DNA of 64,000 bases, taken from contig NZ_AQWL01000009.1 of NCBI RefSeq assembly GCF_000376425.1, positions 83,293 through 147,292 of the forward strand, read 5' to 3'. Under the pieces are notes generated by a model, which ran no database searches, had not been told where the DNA came from, and was given only the letters and a program-made list of their open reading frames with translations. Numbering within the stretch: the first letter of the stretch is position 1; each line of letters begins with the position of its first letter. This stretch comes from Thiobacillus denitrificans DSM 12475 (GTDB taxonomy: Bacteria; Pseudomonadota; Gammaproteobacteria; Burkholderiales; Thiobacillaceae). Both the position numbers and the translations under genes were made by a program. Positions 1-11,995 of this stretch are shown one piece after another.

Positions 1-106
1 CATAGCCCAGAGGAAACTCGACCAGCGTCAGCACCTGGCGTGTTTTCCGGTCGATCACCTTGTAGGTCAGTTCGACATATTTGTTGGCTTCGACGATGGC
101 TTTCAT
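1..106 (-). CDS. FKBP-type peptidyl-prolyl isomerase (N-terminus only)
   Basis: The first 35 residues of a minus-strand gene cut by the window edge. It starts at an ATG at 106 and reads MKAIVEANKYVELTYKVID, ending in VEFPLGY at the edge. A beta-strand of this kind followed by a P-L-x-Y segment is typical of the start of FKBP/SlyD-like prolyl isomerases, where the next residues are usually V-H-G. It lies 15 bases downstream of the small unknown gene at 122-511 on the same strand, so it may be the last part of the aprMBA transcript. The family call rests on 35 residues only. Confidence 0.55.
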   Translation of the reverse strand, partial: MKAIVEANKYVELTYKVIDRKTRQVLTLVEFPLGY

Positions 107-121
107 GGATGTCCTGAAGTT

Positions 122-511
122 TCAGAAAATGGAGGCGGCAAAGATGCGTACCTCGCCCTGTTCATAGCCCAGCACCAGACGCCCGAGCCATTCACCTTCC
201 TTCTTCGTGCTGCGGACCCGGTACAGCACCGTGACATGCCGGCCTCTCCGGATGATGCCCAGGTAATCCCATTCCGGGTGCAGGCTTCGGGTCAGTTCGC
301 TGTTGGCGAACTGTTTGCCGAGTTCGATCTCATTCAGACCGAGCAGCAGGTCGTAGGAAAACTTGCGGATGAATTTTCCGTACTGCCCCTGGTTGGAGTA
401 TTTAATCAGGTCGCGCCACATAGGGTGGGCAAGCTCCAGAATCGCCTCGTCGCTGTGTTCGATGATGTTCATGGAGGTCTGGGGGGTGGCCTGAACGACA
501 GAAGTGGTCAT
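122..511 (-). CDS. Conserved hypothetical protein downstream of aprMBA
   Basis: 129 residues starting MTTSVVQATPQ. The ATG at 511 was chosen because AAGGAA sits about seven bases upstream; the open frame runs further up, but into aprA. No signal peptide or membrane segment is visible. The protein is acidic and amphipathic, with helices around MWRDLIKYSNQGQYGKFIRKF and a strand-rich C-terminus (HVTVLYRVRSTKKEGEW, RLVLGYEQGEVRIFA). There is no cysteine pair or recognisable motif, and I do not recognise the family. It follows aprA by about 100 bases on the same strand and is probably co-transcribed, which suggests a role linked to the APS reductase; that is inference from position only. Confidence 0.7.
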   Translation of the reverse strand: MTTSVVQATPQTSMNIIEHSDEAILELAHPMWRDLIKYSNQGQYGKFIRKFSYDLLLGLNEIELGKQFANSELTRSLHPEWDYLGIIRRGRHVTVLYRVRSTKKEGEWLGRLVLGYEQGEVRIFAASIF

Positions 512-609
512 GGGCAATTCCTTGTAGGGTCGCGAAAAAACCTGCGCAGGAACGTGCGGGTTTTCAGGGAAGATAGCGGCGGCCAGCAGGCTGGTGTCGC
601 GGCCGCGGT

Positions 610-2478
610 TTACTCGTCCTTGCCGACCAGGTGGTAGCACGGGGCTTTTTCCATGGTGTATTCGCCGGTCGCGGGATCGCGACGCGATACGGTGAGGACA
701 TGCCAGTTTGCATCGTCGAGCTTCATCGCATCCCCCCGATAGTAGTAACCCGGCCAGCGGGTTTCCTTGCGGAACAGGGTGTGTTGCATGACCGCCTCAG
801 AGGTGAGGTGGCGATGCTTCAGCTCCCAGGCGCGCAGCAGTTCGTGGATGTCCTCGGCGGCAATTTTCTCAAGGTCCTCTTCCATGATCTTGAGTTTTTT
901 CAGGCCGATTTGCAGCAGCTTGTCGTTGGTCATGTAGTTGACCGTCGCCCCTGCGCAGTACTCGTCCATCAGCTTCTGCAGACGGTCGAGGCCCTGCCGG
1001 GGATTGATGTAGTTCGGGTTGACGCTACCCGCCGTGATTTCGTTGCGGTTGACCTTGTAATGCTCCATCGGCTTGAAGATTTCTTCACCGCGGCGCCGGA
1101 TCTGCGTATCAGAAACCTGGATGCCCTCGGCCTTGCCGTCGTCGATGTATTTGCACGCAGCCTTGGCGGCCAGACGGCCTTCGGTAAACGAGCCCGACGA
1201 GAACGCGTGCGGCGTGCCGCCGACGGCATCGCCCGCGCCGAATAGACCCTCGACCGTGGTCATGCGGTTGTAGCCCCAGTAGTACTCCGGAGGGGAAATA
1301 TCCTCGGGGCCTGAACACCAGGCGCCGCAACCGGTCGCGTGCGAGCCCATCACATACGGCTCGGAGGTGGTCAGTTCCGGGTTTTCATACTTCGGATTGA
1401 CATCGGTCGCCGCCCACAGCACGGCCTGGCCCACGGTCATGCCAAGAAAGTTATGCCAGCCGATCTCCTCCAGATGCGGATCCTGGAAGGCCTCCATCGT
1501 CACCATGTGGATAGGACCGCGACCGGCGTTCACCTCGGAAATGAATGCGTGGTTGCGCAGACAGGTCGGAATAGGCTTGTGGGACAGATGCTGCCCCTCG
1601 GTATCCAGATATTCCTTGCCGACCATTTCAGTCAGCGCGGGGAACCACTTCGACTCGTACTCTTCGCCATTACAGTTCTGCGTGTAGGTCTTGAGGTGCA
1701 GGAAGTAAGCTCCCACCGGACCGTAACCATCCTTGAATCGCGCCAGTACGATACGGTTTTCCATCTGGGTCATTTTTGCGCCCGCCTGGATCATCAGGCC
1801 ATAGGCCGAGCCCGACGACCACGGGGCATACCAGACGCGGCCCGCACCTTCACCCACTGAGCGCGGCTTGAAGATGTTGGAGGCTCCGCCCGCGCCGACG
1901 ATCACCGTCCTGGATTTGAAGACGTGGTAATCCCCGGTGCGGACGTTAAAGCCGACCGCCCCGGCCACGCGATTCTCCTTGGCGTCATCCATCAGCAGAT
2001 GGGTGATGCAGATCCGGTTAAAGACCTTGTCGGCGGATTTCTTGGCCGCCTCGGCGACGATCGGCTTGTAGGATTCGCCGTGAATCATGATCTGCCAACG
2101 CCCCTCGCGCTGATAGTGGCCGGTCTTGGGGTCGCGCATGATCGGCAGGCCCCACTCTTCGAACTGGTGAACGGCGGAGTCGACGTGACGCGCCATATCG
2201 AACAGCAAGTCTTCGCGCACCATCCCCATCAGGTCCATCCGCGCGTAACGGACGTGATCTTCAGGCTTGTTCTCGCCCCAACGCGTGCCCATGTAACAGT
2301 TGATCGCATAGAGGCCCTGGGCCACTGCGCCCGAACGGTCCATGTTGGCCTTTTCGGCAATGACGATCTTCTTGTCCTGCCCCCAGTAGCGCGCTTCCCA
2401 CGCAGCACCCGTGCCGCCCAGGCCCGCGCCTACGACAAGGATGTCGATGTTGTCTTCGACAATGGTCTTGTAAGCCAT
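610..2478 (-). CDS. aprA: Dissimilatory APS reductase alpha subunit, lineage-I type
   Basis: 622 residues. The FAD-carrying subunit of APS reductase; in sulfur oxidisers it is thought to run in reverse, joining sulfite to AMP to give APS and passing two electrons to AprB. The FAD-binding segment VGAGLGGTGAAWEAR is at residues 16-30. Family landmarks are DRSGAVAQGLYAIN, GAGGASNIFKPRSVGEGAGR, ENRIVLARFKDGYGPVGA and GDAVGGTPHAFSSGSFTEGR. It is shorter than the second AprA in this window (673) and differs throughout, for example GSHATGCGAWCSG against GSHSGCCGIWVSG. Its ATG overlaps the aprB stop by one base (TGATG), implying translational coupling. Gene order aprM-aprB-aprA marks Apr lineage I, as in Allochromatium. 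Confidence 0.95.
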   Translation of the reverse strand: MAYKTIVEDNIDILVVGAGLGGTGAAWEARYWGQDKKIVIAEKANMDRSGAVAQGLYAINCYMGTRWGENKPEDHVRYARMDLMGMVREDLLFDMARHVDSAVHQFEEWGLPIMRDPKTGHYQREGRWQIMIHGESYKPIVAEAAKKSADKVFNRICITHLLMDDAKENRVAGAVGFNVRTGDYHVFKSRTVIVGAGGASNIFKPRSVGEGAGRVWYAPWSSGSAYGLMIQAGAKMTQMENRIVLARFKDGYGPVGAYFLHLKTYTQNCNGEEYESKWFPALTEMVGKEYLDTEGQHLSHKPIPTCLRNHAFISEVNAGRGPIHMVTMEAFQDPHLEEIGWHNFLGMTVGQAVLWAATDVNPKYENPELTTSEPYVMGSHATGCGAWCSGPEDISPPEYYWGYNRMTTVEGLFGAGDAVGGTPHAFSSGSFTEGRLAAKAACKYIDDGKAEGIQVSDTQIRRRGEEIFKPMEHYKVNRNEITAGSVNPNYINPRQGLDRLQKLMDEYCAGATVNYMTNDKLLQIGLKKLKIMEEDLEKIAAEDIHELLRAWELKHRHLTSEAVMQHTLFRKETRWPGYYYRGDAMKLDDANWHVLTVSRRDPATGEYTMEKAPCYHLVGKDE

Positions 2479-2960
2479 CAGTAGTACACCCCTTCCTTCA
2501 TCACGAGGCGGTTCGATTCCAGCGTATGCAGATCGCCTTCGTCCATGCGAATGTATTTGGGCTCGTTGAACAACAACTGGCTATCACGCATCGCCTGGCT
2601 GGGCGCGGGCACAGCGGAGAGTTGCGGGATGTGTTTGCCCCAGGGCTTGGTCGTGATCGGCGCCAGCAGCTCCATGTCCTTTTCGCCGTTGCGGAACTTG
2701 ATGCGCCAGGCAATGACGCCTTTTTCCTCGTCGCGACGGACGCGTACCGAGTGGCCCAGCGGGGCGAAGTCGGCGTAACCGCGTACATCGATCGCATCAT
2801 GCGGACAGGCCTTGACGCACGAGTAGCACTCCCAGCACATGTTCGGCTCGATGTTGTAGGCGCGCCGCGTGACTTTATCGATGTGCATGATGTCCGACGG
2901 ACAGATGTCGACGCAGTGTCCGCAGCCATCGCAGCGTGTCATGTACACAAAGGTAGGCAT
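2478..2960 (-). CDS. aprB: APS reductase beta subunit (two 4Fe-4S), lineage-I type
   Basis: 160 residues. The iron-sulfur subunit that takes electrons from the FAD of AprA. Two ferredoxin-type clusters are visible: C10, C13, C16, C20 (CDGCGHCVDICP) and C42, C45, C48, C52 (CWECYSCVKACP). The first has the compact CxxCxxCxxxCP spacing, unlike the second AprB of this window, which has a longer loop. The C-terminal tail (about residues 100-160) is the part that wraps around AprA in known structures. It sits between aprM (36 bases upstream) and aprA (one-base overlap). There is no signal peptide, so it is cytoplasmic. Confidence 0.95.
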   Translation of the reverse strand: MPTFVYMTRCDGCGHCVDICPSDIMHIDKVTRRAYNIEPNMCWECYSCVKACPHDAIDVRGYADFAPLGHSVRVRRDEEKGVIAWRIKFRNGEKDMELLAPITTKPWGKHIPQLSAVPAPSQAMRDSQLLFNEPKYIRMDEGDLHTLESNRLVMKEGVYY

Positions 2961-2996
2961 GGTGTACCTCTCGATTCTGCTGGATTGGTAGGGCCA

Positions 2997-3845
2997 TTAA
3001 AAATGGCTGGGCGCTTCACGCTTGATGCCCAGTCCCATATTGGGCGGATGGGCCCCCAGGTAGGCCGGGACATCAGGAAACCTCGCCTGCACTTCAGGAT
3101 CCGACGGATCGTAGATGGCGGGCATGTTTTCCCTCGAACCATCCGCCTTGATGACGCGCTTCTGGAAAGCGGCCGCGGGCTTGAAGAACATGTGCGCGAA
3201 TTTGGACCAATACACCGAGCCGAAGAGCAGCGTGCTGAAGGCGACGAACAATATGAAGAACAGCATGTTCAGCGTGCCGAGTCCCATGGTGAAAGACCAG
3301 AGCAGCGCGAAGGTGGCCATGCCAAGCAGGCCGATGATGAAAAGGTCTCCGCGCCCGTTCAACCGATACCACTTGACGCCCTCGGAGGCGACGTCGACAC
3401 GGATACTGAACCAGAACCAGTACCCCCCCAGGCACAGCATGACCGCGCCCAGGTGCCACAGCAGCGCCAGGATGGCCGGCGCCGAATCTTCCAGGGTCGG
3501 ATAGGCAAAGATCAGTATCGCCGTGGTGACGACAAAAATGATGAAGCCGTACATGGTGAAGAGGTGCGAAATGCGGCGCTTCAGATTGGCGAATTCGCCC
3601 GAGGTCAGCACCTCCTTGCCGACGGTCTTCAAGGCCAGTGCGCTTTTTTCGCCCGTACCTAGCGTGCGCGTCGCGTTCTTCCTGGCCTTCCTGGCATTCT
3701 CGAAAAAATACCGGGCACTTTTCTTGTGAAGCATGTCGAGCACCGTCCCGACCACCACCAGAAGGAGCATCAGCACGACGTATGCCTGCATCGCAGCCGG
3801 GGGGATGACCGCGGCGAGTTCGGCGAAGGGGTTGCTAGCGATCAT
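2997..3845 (-). CDS. aprM: AprM, membrane partner of APS reductase
   Basis: 282 residues with five predicted membrane spans at about 19-37, 97-115, 124-146, 167-186 and 192-214, an arrangement resembling the NarI/HdrE/QmoC type of haem-b quinone-reactive subunits. His94 and His131, at or near membrane spans, and His218 just after the last one are possible haem ligands. Known role in the family: AprM replaces Qmo in lineage-I sulfur oxidisers and is proposed to pass electrons from AprBA to the quinone pool. It is the first gene of aprMBA. The start is supported by AGGAGA upstream of the ATG at 3845. The quinone-reducing role is inferred from family and gene order. Confidence 0.85.
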   Translation of the reverse strand: MIASNPFAELAAVIPPAAMQAYVVLMLLLVVVGTVLDMLHKKSARYFFENARKARKNATRTLGTGEKSALALKTVGKEVLTSGEFANLKRRISHLFTMYGFIIFVVTTAILIFAYPTLEDSAPAILALLWHLGAVMLCLGGYWFWFSIRVDVASEGVKWYRLNGRGDLFIIGLLGMATFALLWSFTMGLGTLNMLFFILFVAFSTLLFGSVYWSKFAHMFFKPAAAFQKRVIKADGSRENMPAIYDPSDPEVQARFPDVPAYLGAHPPNMGLGIKREAPSHF

Positions 3846-4210
3846 GGCATCCGGTCTCCTCAGGCCTCAAAAATACGAACACGAGTCCTTCGTATACGAA
3901 ATAGCTAGGCGCCTGGAGATACATATTGAAAACACACTGCCCCGATGCCCCGACTCGCAATTCGCTGTCGCTCCGTGATTTGGCATCCTCGGTCAATCTC
4001 TATGGCGCAACTCAATTCATGCACCATAGGGTAGACAGCTTTATTTTCAAGGGAAATTTACCGGCCGAGAAACGAGCGGAGAATGTCGACGGTTCTCAAT
4101 GCGGAGGTTTCTGTTCGCGTTACCGGGCAACCCTATTATTCACGGCTTCACCTCTGGGTTGCCGGCGCAAGCCCGCGTCTGACAGACGAAACTTACGGCA
4201 ATAGTGCCGG
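3846..4210. other. Intergenic region between recQ and aprM (no gene seen)
   Basis: 365 bases between the 3' end of recQ and the start of aprM, both on the minus strand. It is AT-richer than its surroundings. I see no convincing gene. A weak minus-strand promoter candidate is TTGAAA (4050-4045), 16 bases, then TATGGT (4028-4023). Close to aprM is a run of TACGAA/TTCGTA half-sites, listed separately. No hairpin with a T-run is obvious after recQ. Confidence 0.4.
3874..3900 (-). promoter_or_regulatory. Candidate operator upstream of aprM
   Basis: A perfect 12-bp palindrome, TTCGTATACGAA, at 3889-3900, with a third TACGAA half-site at 3874-3879. The block ends 30-55 bases before the aprM start codon, where an operator or promoter-proximal site would lie. 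The binding protein is unknown; the symmetry is seen, the function inferred. Confidence 0.4.
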
Positions 4211-6010
4211 TTAACCCTCCGCCACCACCCCCAGCACCGCCTCGCCGTAGGCCTCCAGCTTCTTCGTCCCCAGTCCCGATATCTCGCCCAGCTCCGTCAG
4301 CGTGGCGGGACGACGTGCAGCGATCTCGCGCAGGGTGGCGTCGTGCAGGATGACGTAGGCGGGCACGCCTTTCTCGTTGGCGGTTTCGCGGCGCCAGGCG
4401 CGCAGCGAGAGGAACAGCGGATCCTCGTCGTCGTGGACGCCGGTGCCGGAACTGGGGGCGAAGCGCGATTTCCTGCTGCGTGCCGGGCGCGCTTCGATGG
4501 CGCGCAGCATCACGGTTTCCTCGCCCTTCAGCACCGGCCTGGCGGCCTGGGTGAGTTTCAACGCGCCGTAGGCGCTGTGATCGACCTCGAGCAGCCCGCG
4601 CACCACCAGCTGGCGCAGCACGGCGCGCCAAACCTTGTCGGTCTGGCTCGCGCCGATGCCGAACACACTCAGCTGGCTGTGGCCAAAGCGATCGATTTTC
4701 TCGGTGGTCTTGCCGAGCAGCACATCGATGACGTGGCCGGCGCCGAAGCGCTGGCCGGTGCGGTAGACCGTGCTCAACAACTTCTGCGCGGCCTCGGTGC
4801 CATCCCACAGCGTGGGTGGATTGAGGCACACGTCGCAGTTGCCGCACGGCGGGCTGGCCTCGCCGAAGTAGGCGAGCAGCGCGACGCGACGGCAGCTGGC
4901 GGCTTCGGCGAGGCCGACCAGGGCGTCGAGCTTGGCGTGGCCGATACGCTTGTGGCTGTCTTCGGCCTCGCCCTCGTCGATGAAACGGCGCTGCGTCACC
5001 ACATCCTGCAGGCCCCACGCCATCCACGCCTCGGCCGGTTCGCCGTCGCGACCGGCGCGGCCGGTTTCCTGGTAGTAGCCCTCGACCGAGCGCGGCAGGT
5101 CCAGATGCGCGACGAAGCGCACGTCGGGTTTGTCGATGCCCATGCCGAAGGCGAGCGTGGCGACCATGATCACGCCGTCCTCGCGCAGGAATTTTTCCTG
5201 ATGGCGGCGGCGCGTCTCGTTGTCCATGCCGCCGTGGTAGGGCAGCGCGGTGAGGCCGGCCTGCCTGAGCGCGTCGGCGGTTTCCTCGACCTTCTTGCGC
5301 GTGCTGCAGTAGACGATGCCGGCTTCGCCTTTGTGCTCGGCCAGGAAATCCAGCAGCTGGCGGCGCGGCTCGGTCTTTTCGGCAATGCGATAGCGGATGT
5401 TGGGGCGGTCGAAGCTGGCGACGAAGACGCGCGCGGCGCCGAGATCAAGCCGGGTGAGGATTTCGGCGCGCGTCGCGGCATCCGCCGTGGCGGTGAGCGC
5501 GATGCGCGGCACCGCGGGAAAGCGTTCGTGCAGCGCCGACAGGCCGAGGTATTCCGGGCGGAAGTCGTGCCCCCATTGCGACACGCAGTGCGCTTCGTCG
5601 ATGGCGAACAAGGACACGCGGGCCTGTTCGAGCAGGCCCTGGAAGCGCGGCGTCAGCAGCCGTTCCGGCGCGACATACAGGAGCTTGAGCTGCCCGGAGA
5701 CGAATTCGCGTTCGACCTGCGCGGCGGCCGCGCCGTCGAGACTGGAATTCAGAAACGCCGCCGCGATGCCGAGTTCCTGCAGCGCCGCGACCTGGTCCTG
5801 CATCAGCGCGATCAGCGGCGACACCACCACCGCGCAGCCTTCGCGCAACAGCGCCGGAATCTGAAAGCACAGCGATTTGCCGCCGCCGGTGGGCATCAGC
5901 ACCAGCGCATCGCCACCCGCCGTAACGGTATCGACGATGGCCGCCTGCTCGCCGCGAAACGCGGGGTAGCCGAAGACGCGGTTGAGCAGGCTTACAGGAG
6001 TGTCGGACAT
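4211..6010 (-). CDS. recQ: ATP-dependent DNA helicase RecQ
   Basis: 599 residues, normal for full-length RecQ. A 3'-to-5' helicase of recombination and fork repair. The sequence shows Walker A (PTGGGKSLCFQIP, near residue 40), the DEAH box with the RecQ-specific extension (IDEAHCVSQWGHDFRPEYL), motif III (ALTATAD), motif VI (GYYQETGRAGRDG), and a zinc-binding RQC region with cysteines in CRRVALLAYFGEASPPCGNCDVC. A C-terminal HRDC domain (about residues 520-595) carries the sequence TLTELGEISGLGTKKLEAYG. The start ATG at 6010 gives the family N-terminus (SLLNRVFGYPAFRGEQ), but no strong ribosome site precedes it. It is divergent from the toxin-antitoxin pair. Confidence 0.97.
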   Translation of the reverse strand: MSDTPVSLLNRVFGYPAFRGEQAAIVDTVTAGGDALVLMPTGGGKSLCFQIPALLREGCAVVVSPLIALMQDQVAALQELGIAAAFLNSSLDGAAAAQVEREFVSGQLKLLYVAPERLLTPRFQGLLEQARVSLFAIDEAHCVSQWGHDFRPEYLGLSALHERFPAVPRIALTATADAATRAEILTRLDLGAARVFVASFDRPNIRYRIAEKTEPRRQLLDFLAEHKGEAGIVYCSTRKKVEETADALRQAGLTALPYHGGMDNETRRRHQEKFLREDGVIMVATLAFGMGIDKPDVRFVAHLDLPRSVEGYYQETGRAGRDGEPAEAWMAWGLQDVVTQRRFIDEGEAEDSHKRIGHAKLDALVGLAEAASCRRVALLAYFGEASPPCGNCDVCLNPPTLWDGTEAAQKLLSTVYRTGQRFGAGHVIDVLLGKTTEKIDRFGHSQLSVFGIGASQTDKVWRAVLRQLVVRGLLEVDHSAYGALKLTQAARPVLKGEETVMLRAIEARPARSRKSRFAPSSGTGVHDDEDPLFLSLRAWRRETANEKGVPAYVILHDATLREIAARRPATLTELGEISGLGTKKLEAYGEAVLGVVAEG

Positions 6011-6093
6011 GGAAAAACAGACTGGAGGCGGTGTGTCACATTGGCTATAATTGTGTCACGTTTTGCGCTGTTTTTTCCCTCGGGAGGCTGCCC

Positions 6094-6327
6094 ATGAAAA
6101 CCCTGACCATCCGCGAAGCCCGCGAAGGCCTGTCGCACCCCGACCAGATGTTCGCCGATGCCGACGAAGTGCTGGTGGTGAAGCATGGCGAGCCGGTGGC
6201 ACGCATCCTGCCGGTAGAACCGCGCAAGAAGGCGTTTGGCTCGCTGCGACAATTCCTGGAAAGCCAGCCCATGCAGGCCGTGCCCAGCGAGGATCTTCTA
6301 GCAGAAGAGCGCGAGGACCGCGCTTGA
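6094..6327 (+). CDS. Type II antitoxin, Phd/YefM-like
   Basis: 77 residues, starting MKTLTIREAREGLSHPDQ. Phd/YefM-type antitoxins bind their own promoter through the N-terminal part and neutralise the toxin with the C-terminal tail. The segment VLVVKHGEPVARILPVEPR matches the family core (V-x-x-x-G-x-P-V-A). GGGAGG lies seven bases before the ATG at 6094. Its stop TGA shares two bases with the TTG start of the toxin gene, the usual tight coupling. It lies between recQ and lysS, both housekeeping, so it is probably an acquired module. Confidence 0.85.
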   Translation: MKTLTIREAREGLSHPDQMFADADEVLVVKHGEPVARILPVEPRKKAFGSLRQFLESQPMQAVPSEDLLAEEREDRA

Positions 6328-6755
6328 GCGCCTATATCGACACCAGCGCACTGGCCAAATGTTACATCCGCGAACCCCGCTCGCTGGAGGTGCTCGACTG
6401 GGCGGACGCCCAGGATGGCGTGGTGACGAGCCCCCTGACCCTGGTGGAGTTTCGCTGCCTGCTGGCACGCCGGCGCCGGGCCGGCCAGATCGATCTGCTG
6501 CTGGAGCGCGTTGTACTGGCCGAATTCGAACGTGACGTGCACGCACGCACCTGGCGCATCTACCAGGACACCGCCGGCCTCTTCGATGAGGCCCGCCAGC
6601 TGATCGACCTCGTTCCCGAAGTGCCGCTGCGTGCGCTGGACGCGCTGCACCTGGCCTACGCGCGCCATTACGACGCAAAAGTCTTCGCCACTGCCGACAA
6701 GAATCAGGCCGAGGCCGCCCGCGCGCTCGGCCTGCCCCTCACCATTTTTTACTGA
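6324..6755 (+). CDS. vapC: PIN-domain toxin (VapC family)
   Basis: 143 residues starting at a TTG (6324), chosen because it overlaps the antitoxin stop (TTGA) and places the conserved [10 protein letters not shown] at the N-terminus. PIN-domain toxins are Mg-dependent RNases that cut tRNA or rRNA. The four acidic positions are visible: D in [10 protein letters not shown] in LVEFRC, D in LDALHLAYA and D in FATADKNQ. The C-terminus ends with LGLPLTIFY, 22 bases before lysS. The ribonuclease role is from the family; the RNA target cannot be read from sequence. Confidence 0.88.
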   Translation: MSAYIDTSALAKCYIREPRSLEVLDWADAQDGVVTSPLTLVEFRCLLARRRRAGQIDLLLERVVLAEFERDVHARTWRIYQDTAGLFDEARQLIDLVPEVPLRALDALHLAYARHYDAKVFATADKNQAEAARALGLPLTIFY

Positions 6756-6776
6756 ACCACTTTTTACTGAACCCAC
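6746..6776. repeat. Short tandem repeat at the vapC/lysS junction
   Basis: TTTTTACTGAACCAC (6746-6760) is followed directly by TTTTTACTGAACCCAC (6761-6776), differing by one inserted C. The first copy encodes the last codons and stop of vapC; the second ends just before the lysS ATG. A small tandem duplication, possibly a scar of the module's insertion. Confidence 0.75.
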
Positions 6777-6777
6777 C

Positions 6778-8303
<1,526 letters not shown>

Positions 8304-8315
8304 ACTGACCTCCCC

Positions 8316-8666
8316 ATGGGGCAATACGCGCTCAAGATCGGCCTGTCCGCGCTGATCCTCGTCGCCATTGCCGAACTGGCCAAGCGCAGCACGTTCTGGG
8401 CAGCGGCGCTGGCGTCCTTGCCGCTGACGTCGCTGCTGGCGTTCGTCTGGCTATATCTCGATACCGGCGACGCGCAGAAGGTGGCCGTACTCGCCGGCGG
8501 CATCTTTTGGCTGGTGCTGCCTTCGCTGCTGCTGTTCGTGCTGCTGCCCATCCTGCTGCGCAGTGGCTGGGGGTTCTGGGCGAGCCTGACCATTTCCAGC
8601 GCCGCCACGGCGCTGGCCTACCTGGGCCTGATCCGGCTGCTGGCTGCGTTCGGAATTCGCCTGTAG
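8316..8666 (+). CDS. Small membrane protein, DUF3147-like
   Basis: 116 residues, almost entirely hydrophobic, with four likely membrane spans (about 5-22, 27-46, 55-78 and 85-112). It begins MGQYALKIGLSALILVAIAELAKRSTFWAAALASLPLTSLLAF, the typical pattern of DUF3147 family inner-membrane proteins of unknown function. It sits 39 bases after lysS and before acnA on the same strand. No catalytic motif is visible, and I cannot assign a function beyond membrane location. Confidence 0.75.
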   Translation: MGQYALKIGLSALILVAIAELAKRSTFWAAALASLPLTSLLAFVWLYLDTGDAQKVAVLAGGIFWLVLPSLLLFVLLPILLRSGWGFWASLTISSAATALAYLGLIRLLAAFGIRL

Positions 8667-8750
8667 CCAACCCCGCCTGCGCACGGCGCGCTTCCGGTAA
8701 AATCCGGCCTATCGCCCGTTTCCAGTCCATTTTTCACGAGTTACCCCATC

Positions 8751-11408
<2,658 letters not shown>

Positions 11409-11524
11409 GCCTTAAGCCTGCGGGTCTGTAGCGCCAGCGGCGCCATGAATGGGTCGCTGGCACGCACGGCCCACCCGGCCCGTGTCGTGCATCCTTACCC
11501 GTTGCTCTTGCGCAGGAGTCGCCC

Positions 11525-11896
11525 ATGAAACGCACTGCACTTTCCGCCGTCTCCATCCTTGCTGCTGTATTGCACACGGGCTGCAGCGATGACCGGCCGC
11601 TGACGTATCAGGCCCGCATCAAACCGATCCTCGATACCCATTGCGTGTCGTGCCATGTACCCGGCAAACCGGGATATGAACAGTCCGGCCTGCGTCTCGA
11701 CAGCTATGACGCGCTGATGAAGGGCGCCAGGCTCAACCCGGTGGTGCGCCCGGGCTCCAGCTTAAGCAGCACCCTGCACCGGGTGGTATCCGGCCAGCTC
11801 GATCCGTCAATCCGCATGCCGCACGGCGGGCCCATACTATCGGAAGAGAACGCACGCTTGATCGGCGCCTGGATCGATCAGGGAGCGAAGTACTGA
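11525..11896 (+). CDS. Mono-haem cytochrome c-type lipoprotein
   Basis: 123 residues. The N-terminus MKRTALSAVSILAAVLHTGC looks like a lipoprotein signal with an imperfect lipobox (HTGC), so the mature protein would be anchored to a membrane in the periplasm. A single haem-c motif CVSCH is at about residues 40-44, in YQARIKPILDTHCVSCH, typical of the Planctomycete-type cytochrome c domain. The C-terminus IRMPHGGPILSEENARLIGAWIDQGAKY contains a Met that may be the distal ligand. AGGAG lies before the ATG. It stands alone between acnA and the sigma-54 regulator. The electron-transfer partner is unknown. Confidence 0.8.
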   Translation: MKRTALSAVSILAAVLHTGCSDDRPLTYQARIKPILDTHCVSCHVPGKPGYEQSGLRLDSYDALMKGARLNPVVRPGSSLSSTLHRVVSGQLDPSIRMPHGGPILSEENARLIGAWIDQGAKY

Positions 11897-11995
11897 CAGA
11901 TCGTCCGGAATTTTCGGGGCGTCCCGTTGTGGCGTCTCACCACAATACGGGACGATTGCCATAGAGGAGCGCGTGACTGATCGGACAAACGTGCA

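Noticed and set aside
3926-4204. A 92-codon plus-strand frame between aprM and recQ
   Set aside because: No ribosome site, atypical composition, and the region is better explained as a promoter/leader for aprM.
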